Shown here: positions 39,027-47,115 of the stretch, piece by piece
Layout: each line of letters opens with the position of its first letter
Position numbering within the stretch: the first letter of the stretch is position 1
Assembly (NCBI GenBank): GCA_001770725.1
Contig: MERU01000013.1
Coordinates: forward strand, 62,001-126,000
From: Burkholderiales bacterium RIFCSPHIGHO2_01_FULL_63_240
Lineage (GTDB): Bacteria > Pseudomonadota > Gammaproteobacteria > Burkholderiales > Burkholderiaceae_C
Length of the DNA: 64,000 nucleotides
Reading direction: 5' to 3'
Notes under the pieces: generated by a model
Seen by the model: only the letters and a program-made list of their open reading frames with translations
Told to the model about the DNA's origin: nothing
The model's database searches: none
Made by a program: the position numbers and the translations under genes

Positions 39027-39575
39027 TCACTTCGGGGGCATGACCTTTTCGAAGGCGAACATCTCGTCTTCTTCGCCGCCTTCGTGCGCAGGGCCTGGCA
39101 CCTGGTTGGGGTCGGGGTGGTGCCGGTTGTAGAAGGCGACGATCTTGAAGCCGCACTTGTTCACGTAGAAGTGGATGTTCCTCTTCTCGAAGTACGGGGT
39201 CGCCGTTGCCCAGACCCGGGTCTGCGGAAACGCCTGCTCGATGGCTTGCCACGCTTGCAGCCCCAATCCACGGCTTTGGTGGCTGGTGGCGACGAACAGG
39301 AAGGCCAGGGCGCTTCGGCCAGTCACCGGGTTGATCGTCACGACGGCGCCGCCTGCGCGTTGCGCGCCCGACATGATCCAGAGCGTGACCGCCCCTTTGG
39401 CCTGGCACGCCTGCTCGATGTCCTCGTCAGCGGGGATGGGCTCGTCGAGTGGGTGGCCCTGGTCTGCTTCTGCGGCCACCCGGAAGGACGCCTGCAGCGC
39501 GGACTTGAACTCACCCAGGCTGCTGGCATCTGCCTGTTGCAGCCAGACTCGGCCGCTTTCCTTCGGGTCATTCAC
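39027..39575 (-). CDS. GNAT-family N-acetyltransferase
   Basis: The 182-residue protein has the GNAT fold. The acetyl-CoA binding strand-loop-helix is ALAFLFVATSHQSRGLGLQAWQAIEQAFP, with Q/R-x2-G-x-G/A form RGLGLQ. The late YFEKRNIHFYVNKCGFKIVAFYN is the typical terminal motif. The substrate is unknown. It lies alone between the cyanate operon promoter and the divergent LuxR-HTH gene. Confidence 0.88.
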   Translation of the reverse strand: MNDPKESGRVWLQQADASSLGEFKSALQASFRVAAEADQGHPLDEPIPADEDIEQACQAKGAVTLWIMSGAQRAGGAVVTINPVTGRSALAFLFVATSHQSRGLGLQAWQAIEQAFPQTRVWATATPYFEKRNIHFYVNKCGFKIVAFYNRHHPDPNQVPGPAHEGGEEDEMFAFEKVMPPK

Positions 39576-39784
39576 GGTCTGTGTTCCTCGCTGTGCTGAC
39601 CCAGCGGTCTTTGCGCGGGTCAGGCGACCGAAGCATAAGCCTCACTGGGTTGCAGGTGTTGCACTTCGCTGCCGAATCCGCCGTGGTCCAGCCGCTAGAT
39701 TTGCGGCGGCTTGGGTGGCTCGGGCTCGCTGGTGCGCAGCCCAAGTGCCCATGCCCATCAAAACATGCCTGGGAGGGCCGATCC

Positions 39785-40024
39785 ATGAACGAAGAACATG
39801 GGGTGTCGCCGCGCGAGCTCCAGCTGCTGCGGGAACTCGCCAAGGGGTCATCCAACCGCGAGGCGGCGGCCGCGCTGGGGATCAGCGAGCAGACGGCCAA
39901 AACGCATCGTCGCAACCTTCAAGCGAAGCTGGGCACACACACCGGCGGCGAGCTGTTGACGCGGGCCAGGGCTTTGGGGCTGTTGCCGGCCCTGCCCCAG
40001 CCCCCAGCCCTCGGGCACAACTGA
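39785..40024 (+). CDS. LuxR-type HTH protein, first half of a frameshifted gene
   Basis: This 79-residue reading frame is almost only a LuxR/GerE helix-turn-helix: VSPRELQLLRELAKGSSNREAAAALGISEQTAKTHRRNLQAKLG. It has no receiver or sensor domain. It stops at 40024, but the +1 frame continues at once with a second, complete LuxR HTH. A frame change in the C-rich stretch near 39990-40010 would join them into one ~168-residue double-HTH protein. It may be a real frameshift mutation, a programmed shift or a sequence error. Confidence 0.7.
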   Translation: MNEEHGVSPRELQLLRELAKGSSNREAAAALGISEQTAKTHRRNLQAKLGTHTGGELLTRARALGLLPALPQPPALGHN

Positions 40025-40025
40025 C

Positions 40026-40292
40026 CTGCTTTCCGCGCGCGAGCGGCAGGTGCTGGCCCTGGTGCTGCTCGGCAGGACCAGCAAGCAGGTCGCCAGGGCC
40101 CTGCACATCAGCGACCTCACGGTGCGCAAGCATCGGGAGAACCTGATGCGCAAGCTGGGTGTTCAGCGCACCCAGCAGCTGCTGGCGACTGCCCCGAGCG
40201 AATACGACAAAGGAGGTATTCACGATCAACAGGGGAAGCTTGAGCATCTCTCTGAACGCCCCACACGGGGCACCAACAGGGAGAGAACATGA
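40026..40292 (+). pseudogene. second LuxR-type HTH, +1 frame continuation without own start
   Basis: In the +1 frame relative to the preceding HTH gene, LLSARERQVLALVLLGRTSKQVARALHISDLTVRKHRENLMRKLG forms a full second LuxR HTH. The only possible start codon, GTG at 40050, falls inside the first helix, so independent translation would lose part of the domain. It continues to a TGA that overlaps the ATG of the following secreted-protein gene. I treat it as the shifted 3' half of the gene that starts at 39785. The ribosome could also reach it by frameshifting. Confidence 0.6.
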
Positions 40293-41050
40293 CCCACGCT
40301 TCCACGAAGCGATCGCCGCTTCGCGCCCTCCTGACCGCAGCCAGGCACTGGCTCGCCATTTCAGCCTTGGGCCTCGCCGCCTCGTCGGCACAGGCCGTGC
40401 CTTGTCCCGGCGACGTGCCCAACTCGGTGAACGAGTGCATCGAGTACGTCGTCTACCGGCTGCAGACCTGGCCCGGCTACCTCGAGGACGCAGCCGGCCG
40501 GCGATCGGACTCGCAGGCCGAGGCCAACGCCTTCGATGCCAAAGAGAGCGCGTCCATGCTCAAGGAGTTCAAGGGCAAACCAGGCGACCAGACTTTGGCC
40601 ATTCGCTCCGTCGTGCGCGTGCTGAGCACGATCAACAGCGACTACTGCAATTGCAACTTTGAACTCAACGGTGCGGCCTGCCGGGGCGACAACGTGGACC
40701 GCAGCCAATGCGTGCGCACCTGTCGTTACGAGAGGCAACGGGGTCAGGCCGAGGTCTGCACCTGGGCGGCACGCGTCGTGCGCAACTCCGGCGGCCATTG
40801 GTACTCGTTCAGCGCCTCCACCGAGTTCGGGCCAGGCAAGCGCTGGGCTCGCAACTACCCCAGGGTCAACCCCCTCAACGCGGACTGGTCGCAGTCGCCG
40901 CCCATCATCAAGCGCGCGAAGTGCCTGAGCGACCTGCTCAACGCCCAGGAGAACCTGGACTTCGATGCCTTGTTCACGGCCCAGGGTGGCCCCGGCACCT
41001 GCCCCAACGTCAGCCAGCAAGAGCTGCAAGCCGAAGCCACGCCTCGCTAG
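40289..41050 (+). CDS. secreted cysteine-containing protein of unknown function
   Basis: The 253-residue protein has a Sec signal peptide (HWLAISALGLAASSAQA) and a mature start VPCPGDVPNSVNECIEYVVYRLQ. About ten cysteines, for example DYCNCNFELNGAACRGDN and QCVRTCRYER, suggest several disulfide bonds in the periplasm or outside. The ATG overlaps the stop of the LuxR-HTH fragment, and an AGGGAGA site lies just upstream. The 276-residue gene follows after 85 bases. I do not recognise the family. Confidence 0.7.
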   Translation: MTHASTKRSPLRALLTAARHWLAISALGLAASSAQAVPCPGDVPNSVNECIEYVVYRLQTWPGYLEDAAGRRSDSQAEANAFDAKESASMLKEFKGKPGDQTLAIRSVVRVLSTINSDYCNCNFELNGAACRGDNVDRSQCVRTCRYERQRGQAEVCTWAARVVRNSGGHWYSFSASTEFGPGKRWARNYPRVNPLNADWSQSPPIIKRAKCLSDLLNAQENLDFDALFTAQGGPGTCPNVSQQELQAEATPR

Positions 41051-41135
41051 GCCGGCCCGTCATCGCATTGCTCGCGTTCGCGAGCCCAACCGCCGCGCCC
41101 TGCGTCAGGGCCGTCAAAACCCAAGGAGAAGCATC

Positions 41136-41966
41136 ATGGGAGTTTCAACCGCCGTCGACAAACAGATCGCCGCCGACAAGAAGCTGGGCGAGAACATCGC
41201 CAACCAGCAAAGCCTCATGGACACGTCCATGCAGCCCTTCGTGGAGAAGTTCGACCCCTTCGTTCTCAAGTTCTACCAGGACAACAAATGGACCGGGTTC
41301 AAGGGCATCGGCAAGGGCTTTCGCCACGACGTCCAGTCGCAGACCACGTTCAGCCTTGAGCAGATCACCGACCTGATCCGGGAAACGGCCAAGGACCTGC
41401 TGGCAGGCAACATCGGCGGGTTCATCAACGCGCCCACCGAAGACGTGCAGGCCGCGGGCAAGGCGGCGAAATCCGTCTCGCTGGACGGGCCCGAGTTCAT
41501 CGTCTCGGCGGTGGTGGCCACCATCAGCTCCGTGCTGGGGCTGTTCACCTTCCATTCGGAGGGGCAGGTCTCGCAGGGCATGGAAAGCCATCGCATCGCA
41601 CCGGGCATCACGCTGCACGCCTATGGCTACAGCGCGACGACTTCGGCGTCCGGCGTCACCGAGCATGCTTCGCTGCTGTTGAGCGGCATCGGGTACCAGC
41701 TGATCTGGTGCGTGGAGCAGCAGAAGATGGAGCAGGACATGACGTTCATGGCCTTCATCAGCAAGCAGCTGACCAAGCTGGAGGCCGCGCTGGACACCAT
41801 GCGCGACAAGCTCGACGCGATGGAAGAGGACCCGGACACCGACGACGACAAGATCGAGCACTACAAGCGCCGGCTCACGGACCTGGAGACCACCATCGAC
41901 AACTTCCGGGCCAAGGCAAACGCGCTGGTCAAGGAGTTCAGCGGCGGCAAGGTGCTGGCGGCCTGA
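41136..41966 (+). CDS. unknown helical protein with hydrophobic patch and C-terminal coiled coil
   Basis: The 276-residue product has a strong AAGGAG site. It has no signal peptide. The N-terminal half is helical. A hydrophobic stretch (EFIVSAVVATISSVLGLFTF, about residues 125-144) could insert in membranes, and a middle beta-like part reads GITLHAYGYSATTSAS. The last 90 residues form a charged coiled coil (MTFMAFISKQLTKLEAALDTM and following). The layout is compatible with a helical pore-forming or structural protein, but this is speculation. Homology was not recognised. It is probably co-expressed with the secreted protein upstream. Confidence 0.72.
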   Translation: MGVSTAVDKQIAADKKLGENIANQQSLMDTSMQPFVEKFDPFVLKFYQDNKWTGFKGIGKGFRHDVQSQTTFSLEQITDLIRETAKDLLAGNIGGFINAPTEDVQAAGKAAKSVSLDGPEFIVSAVVATISSVLGLFTFHSEGQVSQGMESHRIAPGITLHAYGYSATTSASGVTEHASLLLSGIGYQLIWCVEQQKMEQDMTFMAFISKQLTKLEAALDTMRDKLDAMEEDPDTDDDKIEHYKRRLTDLETTIDNFRAKANALVKEFSGGKVLAA

Positions 41967-41976
41967 CGACCGACTG

Positions 41977-42056
41977 CGGCCCCGCCCGCCCCGCCTTTGC
42001 CGCTTTTTGCCTGAGTGGTGGCGTGCGAAGGCGGGGCTGTGGGGCGGGCGGGGCCG
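41977..42056. repeat. 16-bp perfect GC-only inverted repeat
   Basis: CGGCCCCGCCCGCCCC (41977-41992) and its exact complement (42041-42056) lie just after the preceding stop codon, with a 48-base spacer that includes a T5 run. It may form a terminator-like structure. The spacer shares TGGTGGCGTGCGA with the hairpin region near 39000. Confidence 0.6.
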
Positions 42057-42092
42057 ATTGCCGAGCTGTTGGGGCGGTGCGCCAAGCAAATC

Positions 42093-42260
42093 GGGTGGCG
42101 CGTGGGGCTTTTTGGGTGGCGCGCGGGGTGTTTGGCTCGGTGAGCGGAGCTGTTTGCTCGGCGAGCGGGGCTTTTGGCTCGGCGCGCGAGGCTGGGAGCT
42201 CGGTGAACGCACCTCAGTGGGGCGTGAGCGGGTGCTGGAGCTCGGCGTTTGTCTGAAATT
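42093..42260. repeat. degenerate 21-bp tandem repeat
   Basis: Seven to eight units of exactly 21 bases run in register from 42093, most beginning GCTCGG(T/C)G. Earlier units begin GGGTGGCGCG. Because 21 is a multiple of three, all frames read as heptapeptide repeats, which explains the long open frames here on both strands. There are no spacers, so it is not a CRISPR. I see no credible gene in the 360 bases around it. Confidence 0.8.
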
Positions 42261-42327
42261 ACTCGGATCGTGTCCGGAAAAGACTGGTGCGCCGAGCTTT
42301 TGGGGCTCAGGGCGGCCCAGCAGCACG

Positions 42328-43134
42328 TCACCTCGCTGATTTGTTCTCGCTCGCGTGTTTGAAGACCTGCCCGATGGAGGTGGCCTCCGGGGCATACCAG
42401 GACATGGCCAAGCCCGACAAGGCGACAAAAGCTGCGGTCAAGGCGAATGGGGCGAGGGTGGAGCGCAGGACGCTGGTGAGCCAATAGCGCCGCTCTTCGG
42501 ACTTCAAATGCCTGAAGAGCGCGTAGGCAAGCACGCCGTCCACCAGCACCTCGGCAAACAGGACGGGCGCGATGTAGACGATGTAAAACGAGGCGAAGGC
42601 CAGCCCGACGGCCAGGGCGACGGCGATGGCGATGACCGCCAACGGGATGGCAAATTCCTCCGCCTCACCGATGCTGCCGGCGGCCTCTGCGAGGGCGTCA
42701 CCCGCGCTTTCACGCGAGGCGGTTGATCCGACCGAAGAAGCGTCAAACGACCCCGTCGCGCCACCGCCTCCGAAGTCACCCCCGCCACCGCTTGCGCAGT
42801 CAGCGGGTGGTGTGCAAGGCGAGTCCGAGGGCCCGAGGCCCGTCAGGTCAGGCAGGTCCTGGTAGTCCTGGGCGTTCGTGCGCAGCCACAGCCAAATCAG
42901 CAAGAGGAAGAACAGGTACGCGCAGGCCAGCGCCAGCGGGTAGCGAACGGCCATGGCGTCCACGCCAAGGCTCAGCATGCAGTAAGAGGCCAGCAGGCCA
43001 AACACCCCGGTCAACGTGACCAGGAACAGCATCTGAAGCCGGGGGAAGCCATGGCGTCGAAGGCGGGACTCGACCCGCGCCAGGGCCTGCGCGCGCGTTG
43101 GATGAGCGCGGGCGACCTCAGCTGTTGCGCGCAT
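42328..43134 (-). CDS. membrane protein with Gly-rich linker, unknown function
   Basis: The 268-residue protein has about four to five membrane segments: LQMLFLVTLTGVFGLLASYCMLSLG, VRYPLALACAYLFFLLLIWLWL, IPLAVIAIAVALAVGLAFASFYIVY and LAPFALTAAFVALSGLAMSWY. Between the second and third lies a flexible GGGGDFGGGGATGSFD linker, similar to tails seen in TPM-type proteins. I chose the ATG at 43134, which overlaps the end of the GFA gene by 17 bases; the longer frame to 43299 would lie inside that gene. The function is unknown. Confidence 0.68.
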   Translation of the reverse strand: MRATAEVARAHPTRAQALARVESRLRRHGFPRLQMLFLVTLTGVFGLLASYCMLSLGVDAMAVRYPLALACAYLFFLLLIWLWLRTNAQDYQDLPDLTGLGPSDSPCTPPADCASGGGGDFGGGGATGSFDASSVGSTASRESAGDALAEAAGSIGEAEEFAIPLAVIAIAVALAVGLAFASFYIVYIAPVLFAEVLVDGVLAYALFRHLKSEERRYWLTSVLRSTLAPFALTAAFVALSGLAMSWYAPEATSIGQVFKHASENKSAR

Positions 43135-43531
43135 TGCCTTGCGCCTGTTCAAGCTGAGAGATGTCCTGAACCCAAGGCATGGCCGAACTGCACCACTTCT
43201 GCCAGGTGGGCGGCAGCTGCGCGCGTTCATCCAGAACGCCGACACGAAGCCCAATGGCCGATGGGTTGTCGACGCCATGGGTGAAGAGCGGAGAGCCACA
43301 TTCCGGGCAAAACGCCTGTGCCCTGCGCGAGCCGCTCTCAGCGACCTTCACATAGATTTTCGGCTCGCCAGATTCGATTTGAAACGTGCCGGCGATGGCT
43401 GGCGTCGAAAGGCGGAAGGCCGTGCCCGTCAGCTTCTGGCAATCATGGCAATGACACACGCTGGTCAGCTTCGGGTCAACTTCGGCGCTGAACTTGATGA
43501 GGCCGCAATGGCAACTGCCGTGGACTTTCAT
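43118..43531 (-). CDS. GFA-family (glutathione-dependent formaldehyde-activating-like) protein
   Basis: The 137-residue protein has the zinc ligands of the GFA/CENP-V fold: GSCHCGLIKF at the start, VCHCHDCQKLTGTAF in the centre, and FCPECGSPLFTHG later. The true substrate of most members is unknown. I chose the ATG at 43531, with an AGGAGG site; the in-frame start at 43567 adds a non-conserved tail. It overlaps the following membrane-protein gene by 17 bases. Confidence 0.9.
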   Translation of the reverse strand: MKVHGSCHCGLIKFSAEVDPKLTSVCHCHDCQKLTGTAFRLSTPAIAGTFQIESGEPKIYVKVAESGSRRAQAFCPECGSPLFTHGVDNPSAIGLRVGVLDERAQLPPTWQKWCSSAMPWVQDISQLEQAQGNARNS

Positions 43532-43605
43532 TCGTGTCCTCCTGATGGTGAGGGAATCATGCCCCACCTTGGAGTGCTCAGGGCTTCATTGCGGGCGGTG
43601 GAGGC

Positions 43606-43824
43606 TCAGAGCGAGCGCCCGAGCTGCTTTTCGACCTGCTTGCGCTCCCACTCGGCGCCGAAGAAGGGGATGAACTTGCAGACCGACGCCAGCGATTTGA
43701 GGGGCTCGGCGCTGGCGGGTTGCCCGTTTTCGATGCGCTAGATGGTGCGGGAGCTGAGCCCGCTCAGTTCAGCGAGTTGCTGCTGTGACCAACCCCGTTG
43801 CAGGCGCAGTTTCTGAATGTTCAT
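43606..43824 (-). pseudogene. XRE-family HTH gene interrupted by an amber stop
   Basis: The frame MNIQKLRLQRGWSQQQLAEL continues as SGLSSRTI and then meets TAG at 43738-43740. After it the family sequence resumes: RIENGQPASAEPLKSLASVC. In relatives this position is normally glutamine (RTIQRIENG), so CAG has become TAG by one base change. The frame then ends at a TGA at 43606 after 72 codons in total. Related genes often carry a C-terminal two-helix membrane domain that is missing here. It is best read as a decayed regulator unless a suppressor tRNA reads through. Confidence 0.8.
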
Positions 43825-43831
43825 GGGAATG

Positions 43832-44173
43832 AGTCCTTGTCATCACGGGGGTGAGGTTGGGGCAAAGGGGCAGGACGCGCCACGACATGAGCACGACAGT
43901 AAGGTGACACCAAGACTACAGGAGGCACGTAACGTGTTGATCAAGGGATCGCCACGCTTATCCGCGCAAACGCACTCCGTATTGCGACGAACAGTCTTGC
44001 AGTGAAATGTACCCACCTGGGCTCAGTTGAGTAACGGCACCCCCAGAGATTCCACAGCCTTGACGCGAGCGCGAGTACGGTGGCTCCTTTTTCACGTGCC
44101 TAGAGCGCTTGTCTACGAGACAAAACTCTCTACCGATGTATAAAAATTGCGACGGGTGCAATATTATTATTCA
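43832..44173. other. non-coding border of the AT-rich island
   Basis: This 342-base stretch has no convincing gene. Base composition changes from GC-rich to AT-rich at about 44090. A TTTTTCACGTGCC segment near 44088-44100 is only part of a parS-like palindrome. Nothing else is recognised. Confidence 0.5.
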
Positions 44174-45091
44174 TCAAGAATTACGCATTTTGTCTACGTG
44201 CAGAGCCAAGAATGATTTTAGGTGTCCAGCTTTGCTTTCCCGCCGGAAAACTGTCATCACAATCAGAGCGCCAGGCTGATCACCTCGCCCGTTTGCATTT
44301 AGGTGAAGGCTTGTTGTAATGGACTGGACAGCTGCGCCGGATCGACCTTTTGGATCGAGCTCGAAATTCACAGGTCGCCCAATTTGCGGCACATAAACCC
44401 TACCCTTGTATGTATTACTGTTGTAACTACTAACTCTTCCAATAATGCGCTCCACGTCAATTGATTGCCTTGTTTCAGACATGAATTCATAAGTATGCAT
44501 GCTTAGCTTGCTACTTAATGGAATAGGCTGCGTGTCTAATATCATTGCCACGCTGGCCGTTTTTGCCGTTCCCATTGCAGTTATGGGGCGATGCATCTCC
44601 CGAATAGCAGTGGAGCACTTCTCAATCAATGAGTCAGCCTGGCTTTCGGTGACTGGCTTGATTTTGAGTTTATTGCGCTGGGCCTCTTCATAAATCTGCC
44701 CCAACGTCCTGTTGTAATCGACGTGCACACCTAGACTTTCAGATATCACATAGTCATAAAGCGAGTAAACCATATGACCGATTGGAGAGTCTTTGGGAGC
44801 CGTTCCAAGTTGATATATTCCAGTCAAGCCAACCACAATATAAGCAGGGATTTTCCAGCTCCCTGCTTCAGGAGGGGCAACAAATATACGCGCACCTTTG
44901 AGCGCTGGGGCTTGGGTGATAACTTCGCCATTGAGCACAAGGTGAGTGGTTAAAGCGAGCGATCTTTGAAAGCCAAGCAACGCTTGCGCAACATCGTAGA
45001 AATCAATGAAGGCATCGTCGGAGTTTGCCCCCCTGAAGGATAAGGTAACTGGTATCTCTGTGATCATTGCGTTTCCATCCCTAAATTCCAT
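44174..45091 (-). CDS. unknown protein of the AT-rich island
   Basis: The 305-residue protein starts MEFRDGNAMITEIPVTLSFRGANSDDAFIDFYDVAQALLGFQRSL, with a second possible start at residue 9. The segment with 'SDDAFIDFYDVAQALLGF' resembles uncharacterised accessory proteins that begin with an LRFxGxxADxHxxDxYDLAxSLxGF-like pattern (from memory). A weak hydrophobic stretch (IPAYIVVGLTGIYQL) lies near residue 85. Codon use is AT-rich, unlike all flanking genes. It follows the HEPN-like gene after 149 bases that contain an attC-like site. No function can be assigned. Confidence 0.75.
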   Translation of the reverse strand: MEFRDGNAMITEIPVTLSFRGANSDDAFIDFYDVAQALLGFQRSLALTTHLVLNGEVITQAPALKGARIFVAPPEAGSWKIPAYIVVGLTGIYQLGTAPKDSPIGHMVYSLYDYVISESLGVHVDYNRTLGQIYEEAQRNKLKIKPVTESQADSLIEKCSTAIREMHRPITAMGTAKTASVAMILDTQPIPLSSKLSMHTYEFMSETRQSIDVERIIGRVSSYNSNTYKGRVYVPQIGRPVNFELDPKGRSGAAVQSITTSLHLNANGRGDQPGALIVMTVFRRESKAGHLKSFLALHVDKMRNS

Positions 45092-45107
45092 TACGGCTCT
45101 CGTAGAG

Positions 45108-45223
45108 CAAAGCGTTTATCGCCCACGTTAACCGACGCACAAGCGCAAGGGCACCCAAATTGGCAATGAAAGTGGCGAGGCCGCGGCCTGCGTCTTTCGT
45201 GCCTGCGTGAACGAGTCGTTAGA
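45108..45223 (-). other. attC-like integron recombination site
   Basis: Read on the minus strand, 22 bases after the HEPN-like stop, TCTAAC (45218-45223) begins TCTAACGACTCGTTCACGC, which matches 16 of 19 bases of the left end of common integron attC sites. About 80 bases later GCGTCGGTTAACGTGGGCG plus GATAAAC (45114-45120) resembles the right simple site, with one mismatch to GTTRRRY. The ends are partly complementary. The length of about 115 bases fits chromosomal attC sites. Confidence 0.5.
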
Positions 45224-45240
45224 AACCTGTCCGTGACCGG

Positions 45241-47115
45241 CTATGAAATGAGCGGCTCATAAGTAAATGCGGGCGTGAGCGCCAAATGCGCTCCAAAAAC
45301 AACATCCCAAACATCTGCGTCCGTAAGTGGCGCGTCACTGCGGACAGTATCGGATGTTAACGCGTGTAGCCGATACTTCTCCCAAGTGGCTAAATATTGA
45401 AGTATTCCGTCAATGTTCTTCTGTTCGGGCGTCTGTGCCGAGACCTTCTGAATGCACTTGATAAGTGTATCCAAATAAAAATGCAAGTTTTCGACGAGTG
45501 TTGGCAAGTAAGGGAGCGCACTCGCGCTGTGCATGATCGAGTTTCTTGTATGATAGATTCGCGACAAGTGCCATTTGACTTTCTGTCTATGGTGTTTTAG
45601 CGTCTTCTGCGTTTCGGTGCGGTTTTTGAATATTTCGGATATATGCCAAATCCTATTCATCAAAAGCGGATGCTTGACTAAGTGGGACGCAAACTCATCC
45701 TGCGCCTTTTTGTGATCTGGACATAACACGAGCCTTGTAAATTTGCAAAAATTGGATGCGTCACCGGGAATTCCGGAAATCACATCCTTGCACATAGGAA
45801 AGTTTCGAGTTACATCGCAGTAGGCTGAGGTGAGGATTTTTTGCGGATAAGTTAGAGTAAGGGCCGGGAGCAAGCACTCCGAAAAGTACTCCAGCCGCTG
45901 GCTTTCCCTACCCGGCCTGGAGACAAGCGCCTCAAATCCAGCCCATAAGTCAATAAGCTGATTCTCAGCGGAATTGGATTTGAGTGCAGACTGATGCAAA
46001 CGCAAGGTTCGCCTAATTTTGTTGGCGGAATTGCTCTTAAGGGCTGTACCATGTGTGATAGCGCCCATTTCAAGCATTTCGTCCTCCGTCGCGCTTGTAT
46101 GACTCACCCAGCAGTGCATAGGGTCCAAGGCTTCATGGAGGCGAAAAATTTTGCCGCTATTTTTATCTCGAACCAAGGAAAGTTTGGAGCTCTGCAAACC
46201 CTCTTGATGAGCGTAAAACTTCACAAGACCAACGAACTCATTAATGATAGAACACGATATTTTCTGCGCCTGAGCTGGGCTCAGTTGCTTCTTGGTCGTT
46301 AGCTGCAAATAATATTCATCTTGCCGGATCGAATCCAAGAATTTCCTTTGGTCGGCCGAAACCCCCTCCCAGCCGGGGGGTTCTTTTGTTATTGTGATGT
46401 TGAATCTCGCAAGCAGCTGAGGGTATTTTGAAAAGCTCTCTGATCCTATGAACAAGCAATCGTAATCCGACGGCTCACCCAGAAAATGAAGGAAAAACTT
46501 CTCCAAGAGTTGCTCGACCTCAAAAAAACCTCTCTTTTTTAGCTTGGTAATTAGTGTATTTTGTGTTACGTAATAAGTATGACGCCTAGGGAAACCGAGG
46601 GTCTCAGCCTGAACTATAAATGATGCTACGAGGCTTGCTAAATTCTTCTTTTCTTTTGGAGACTCAAGTATGATTTTCTTTATTTTGACTATTATTGATT
46701 CAAAATAATTCCCGATCGCAATTCTTAAGCCTGACGCCCCTCTGGCGATCCTGTCTGCTTCAGCGAGGTTTTCAGTAATACTGCCAATGTAAAACGTTGC
46801 TAACTTCTTCTGTCGGCTTGACAACGCCGCGTCTTTGCCTACGCTGGCCGAGAGCTCCTCAATGAATGGTCGAAGAGCATCTTTTGAAATCCCGGCAGTA
46901 TGATTTGCCTGCGCAATATTCTGTAGCTCTAAGGTTCTCGAAAACGTGTTAAGTGCTGGCGCTTTGAAGCTGTCATCCGTTAAGTCATATAGTTGCTCAT
47001 CAAGCGAAAGCGCAAAAAATATTAGCGCATCGTGATGCGGTGTATTCGATTCAGCTTTTATGAGGTTTTTGCGCATAAATTGAGTCGCTTTGGCGAATGT
47101 TATTTTCAACTTCAA
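45241..47115 (-). CDS. large HEPN-like protein of the AT-rich island
   Basis: The 624-residue protein is AT-rich and unlike its neighbours. In its C-terminal third, QLIDLWAGFEALVSRPG resembles the first helix of Apea-type HEPN domains. YHTRNSIMHSASALPYLPTL carries the HEPN R-x4-H motif (Arg524, His529), the active site of HEPN ribonucleases. The N-terminal 400 residues are helical and not recognised. The start is TTG at 47115 with AAGGAAGAG upstream; an ATG at residue 14 is an alternative. A GTTAGGC core site lies upstream and an attC-like site downstream, as for a gene cassette. A defence or toxin role is inferred, not shown. Confidence 0.72.
   Translation of the reverse strand: MKLKITFAKATQFMRKNLIKAESNTPHHDALIFFALSLDEQLYDLTDDSFKAPALNTFSRTLELQNIAQANHTAGISKDALRPFIEELSASVGKDAALSSRQKKLATFYIGSITENLAEADRIARGASGLRIAIGNYFESIIVKIKKIILESPKEKKNLASLVASFIVQAETLGFPRRHTYYVTQNTLITKLKKRGFFEVEQLLEKFFLHFLGEPSDYDCLFIGSESFSKYPQLLARFNITITKEPPGWEGVSADQRKFLDSIRQDEYYLQLTTKKQLSPAQAQKISCSIINEFVGLVKFYAHQEGLQSSKLSLVRDKNSGKIFRLHEALDPMHCWVSHTSATEDEMLEMGAITHGTALKSNSANKIRRTLRLHQSALKSNSAENQLIDLWAGFEALVSRPGRESQRLEYFSECLLPALTLTYPQKILTSAYCDVTRNFPMCKDVISGIPGDASNFCKFTRLVLCPDHKKAQDEFASHLVKHPLLMNRIWHISEIFKNRTETQKTLKHHRQKVKWHLSRIYHTRNSIMHSASALPYLPTLVENLHFYLDTLIKCIQKVSAQTPEQKNIDGILQYLATWEKYRLHALTSDTVRSDAPLTDADVWDVVFGAHLALTPAFTYEPLIS

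Noticed and set aside
42093-42260. Possible CRISPR array
   Set aside because: Units are contiguous without spacers and degenerate, and no cas gene is near.
41861-42484. Long minus- and plus-strand open frames with heptapeptide repeats
   Set aside because: They are side effects of the 21-bp tandem repeat and lack ribosome sites and recognisable domains.
44088-44100. parS-like TCACGTG site
   Set aside because: Only the inner core matches; the outer TGTT/AACA arms are absent, and it is 26 kb from the ParB-like gene.
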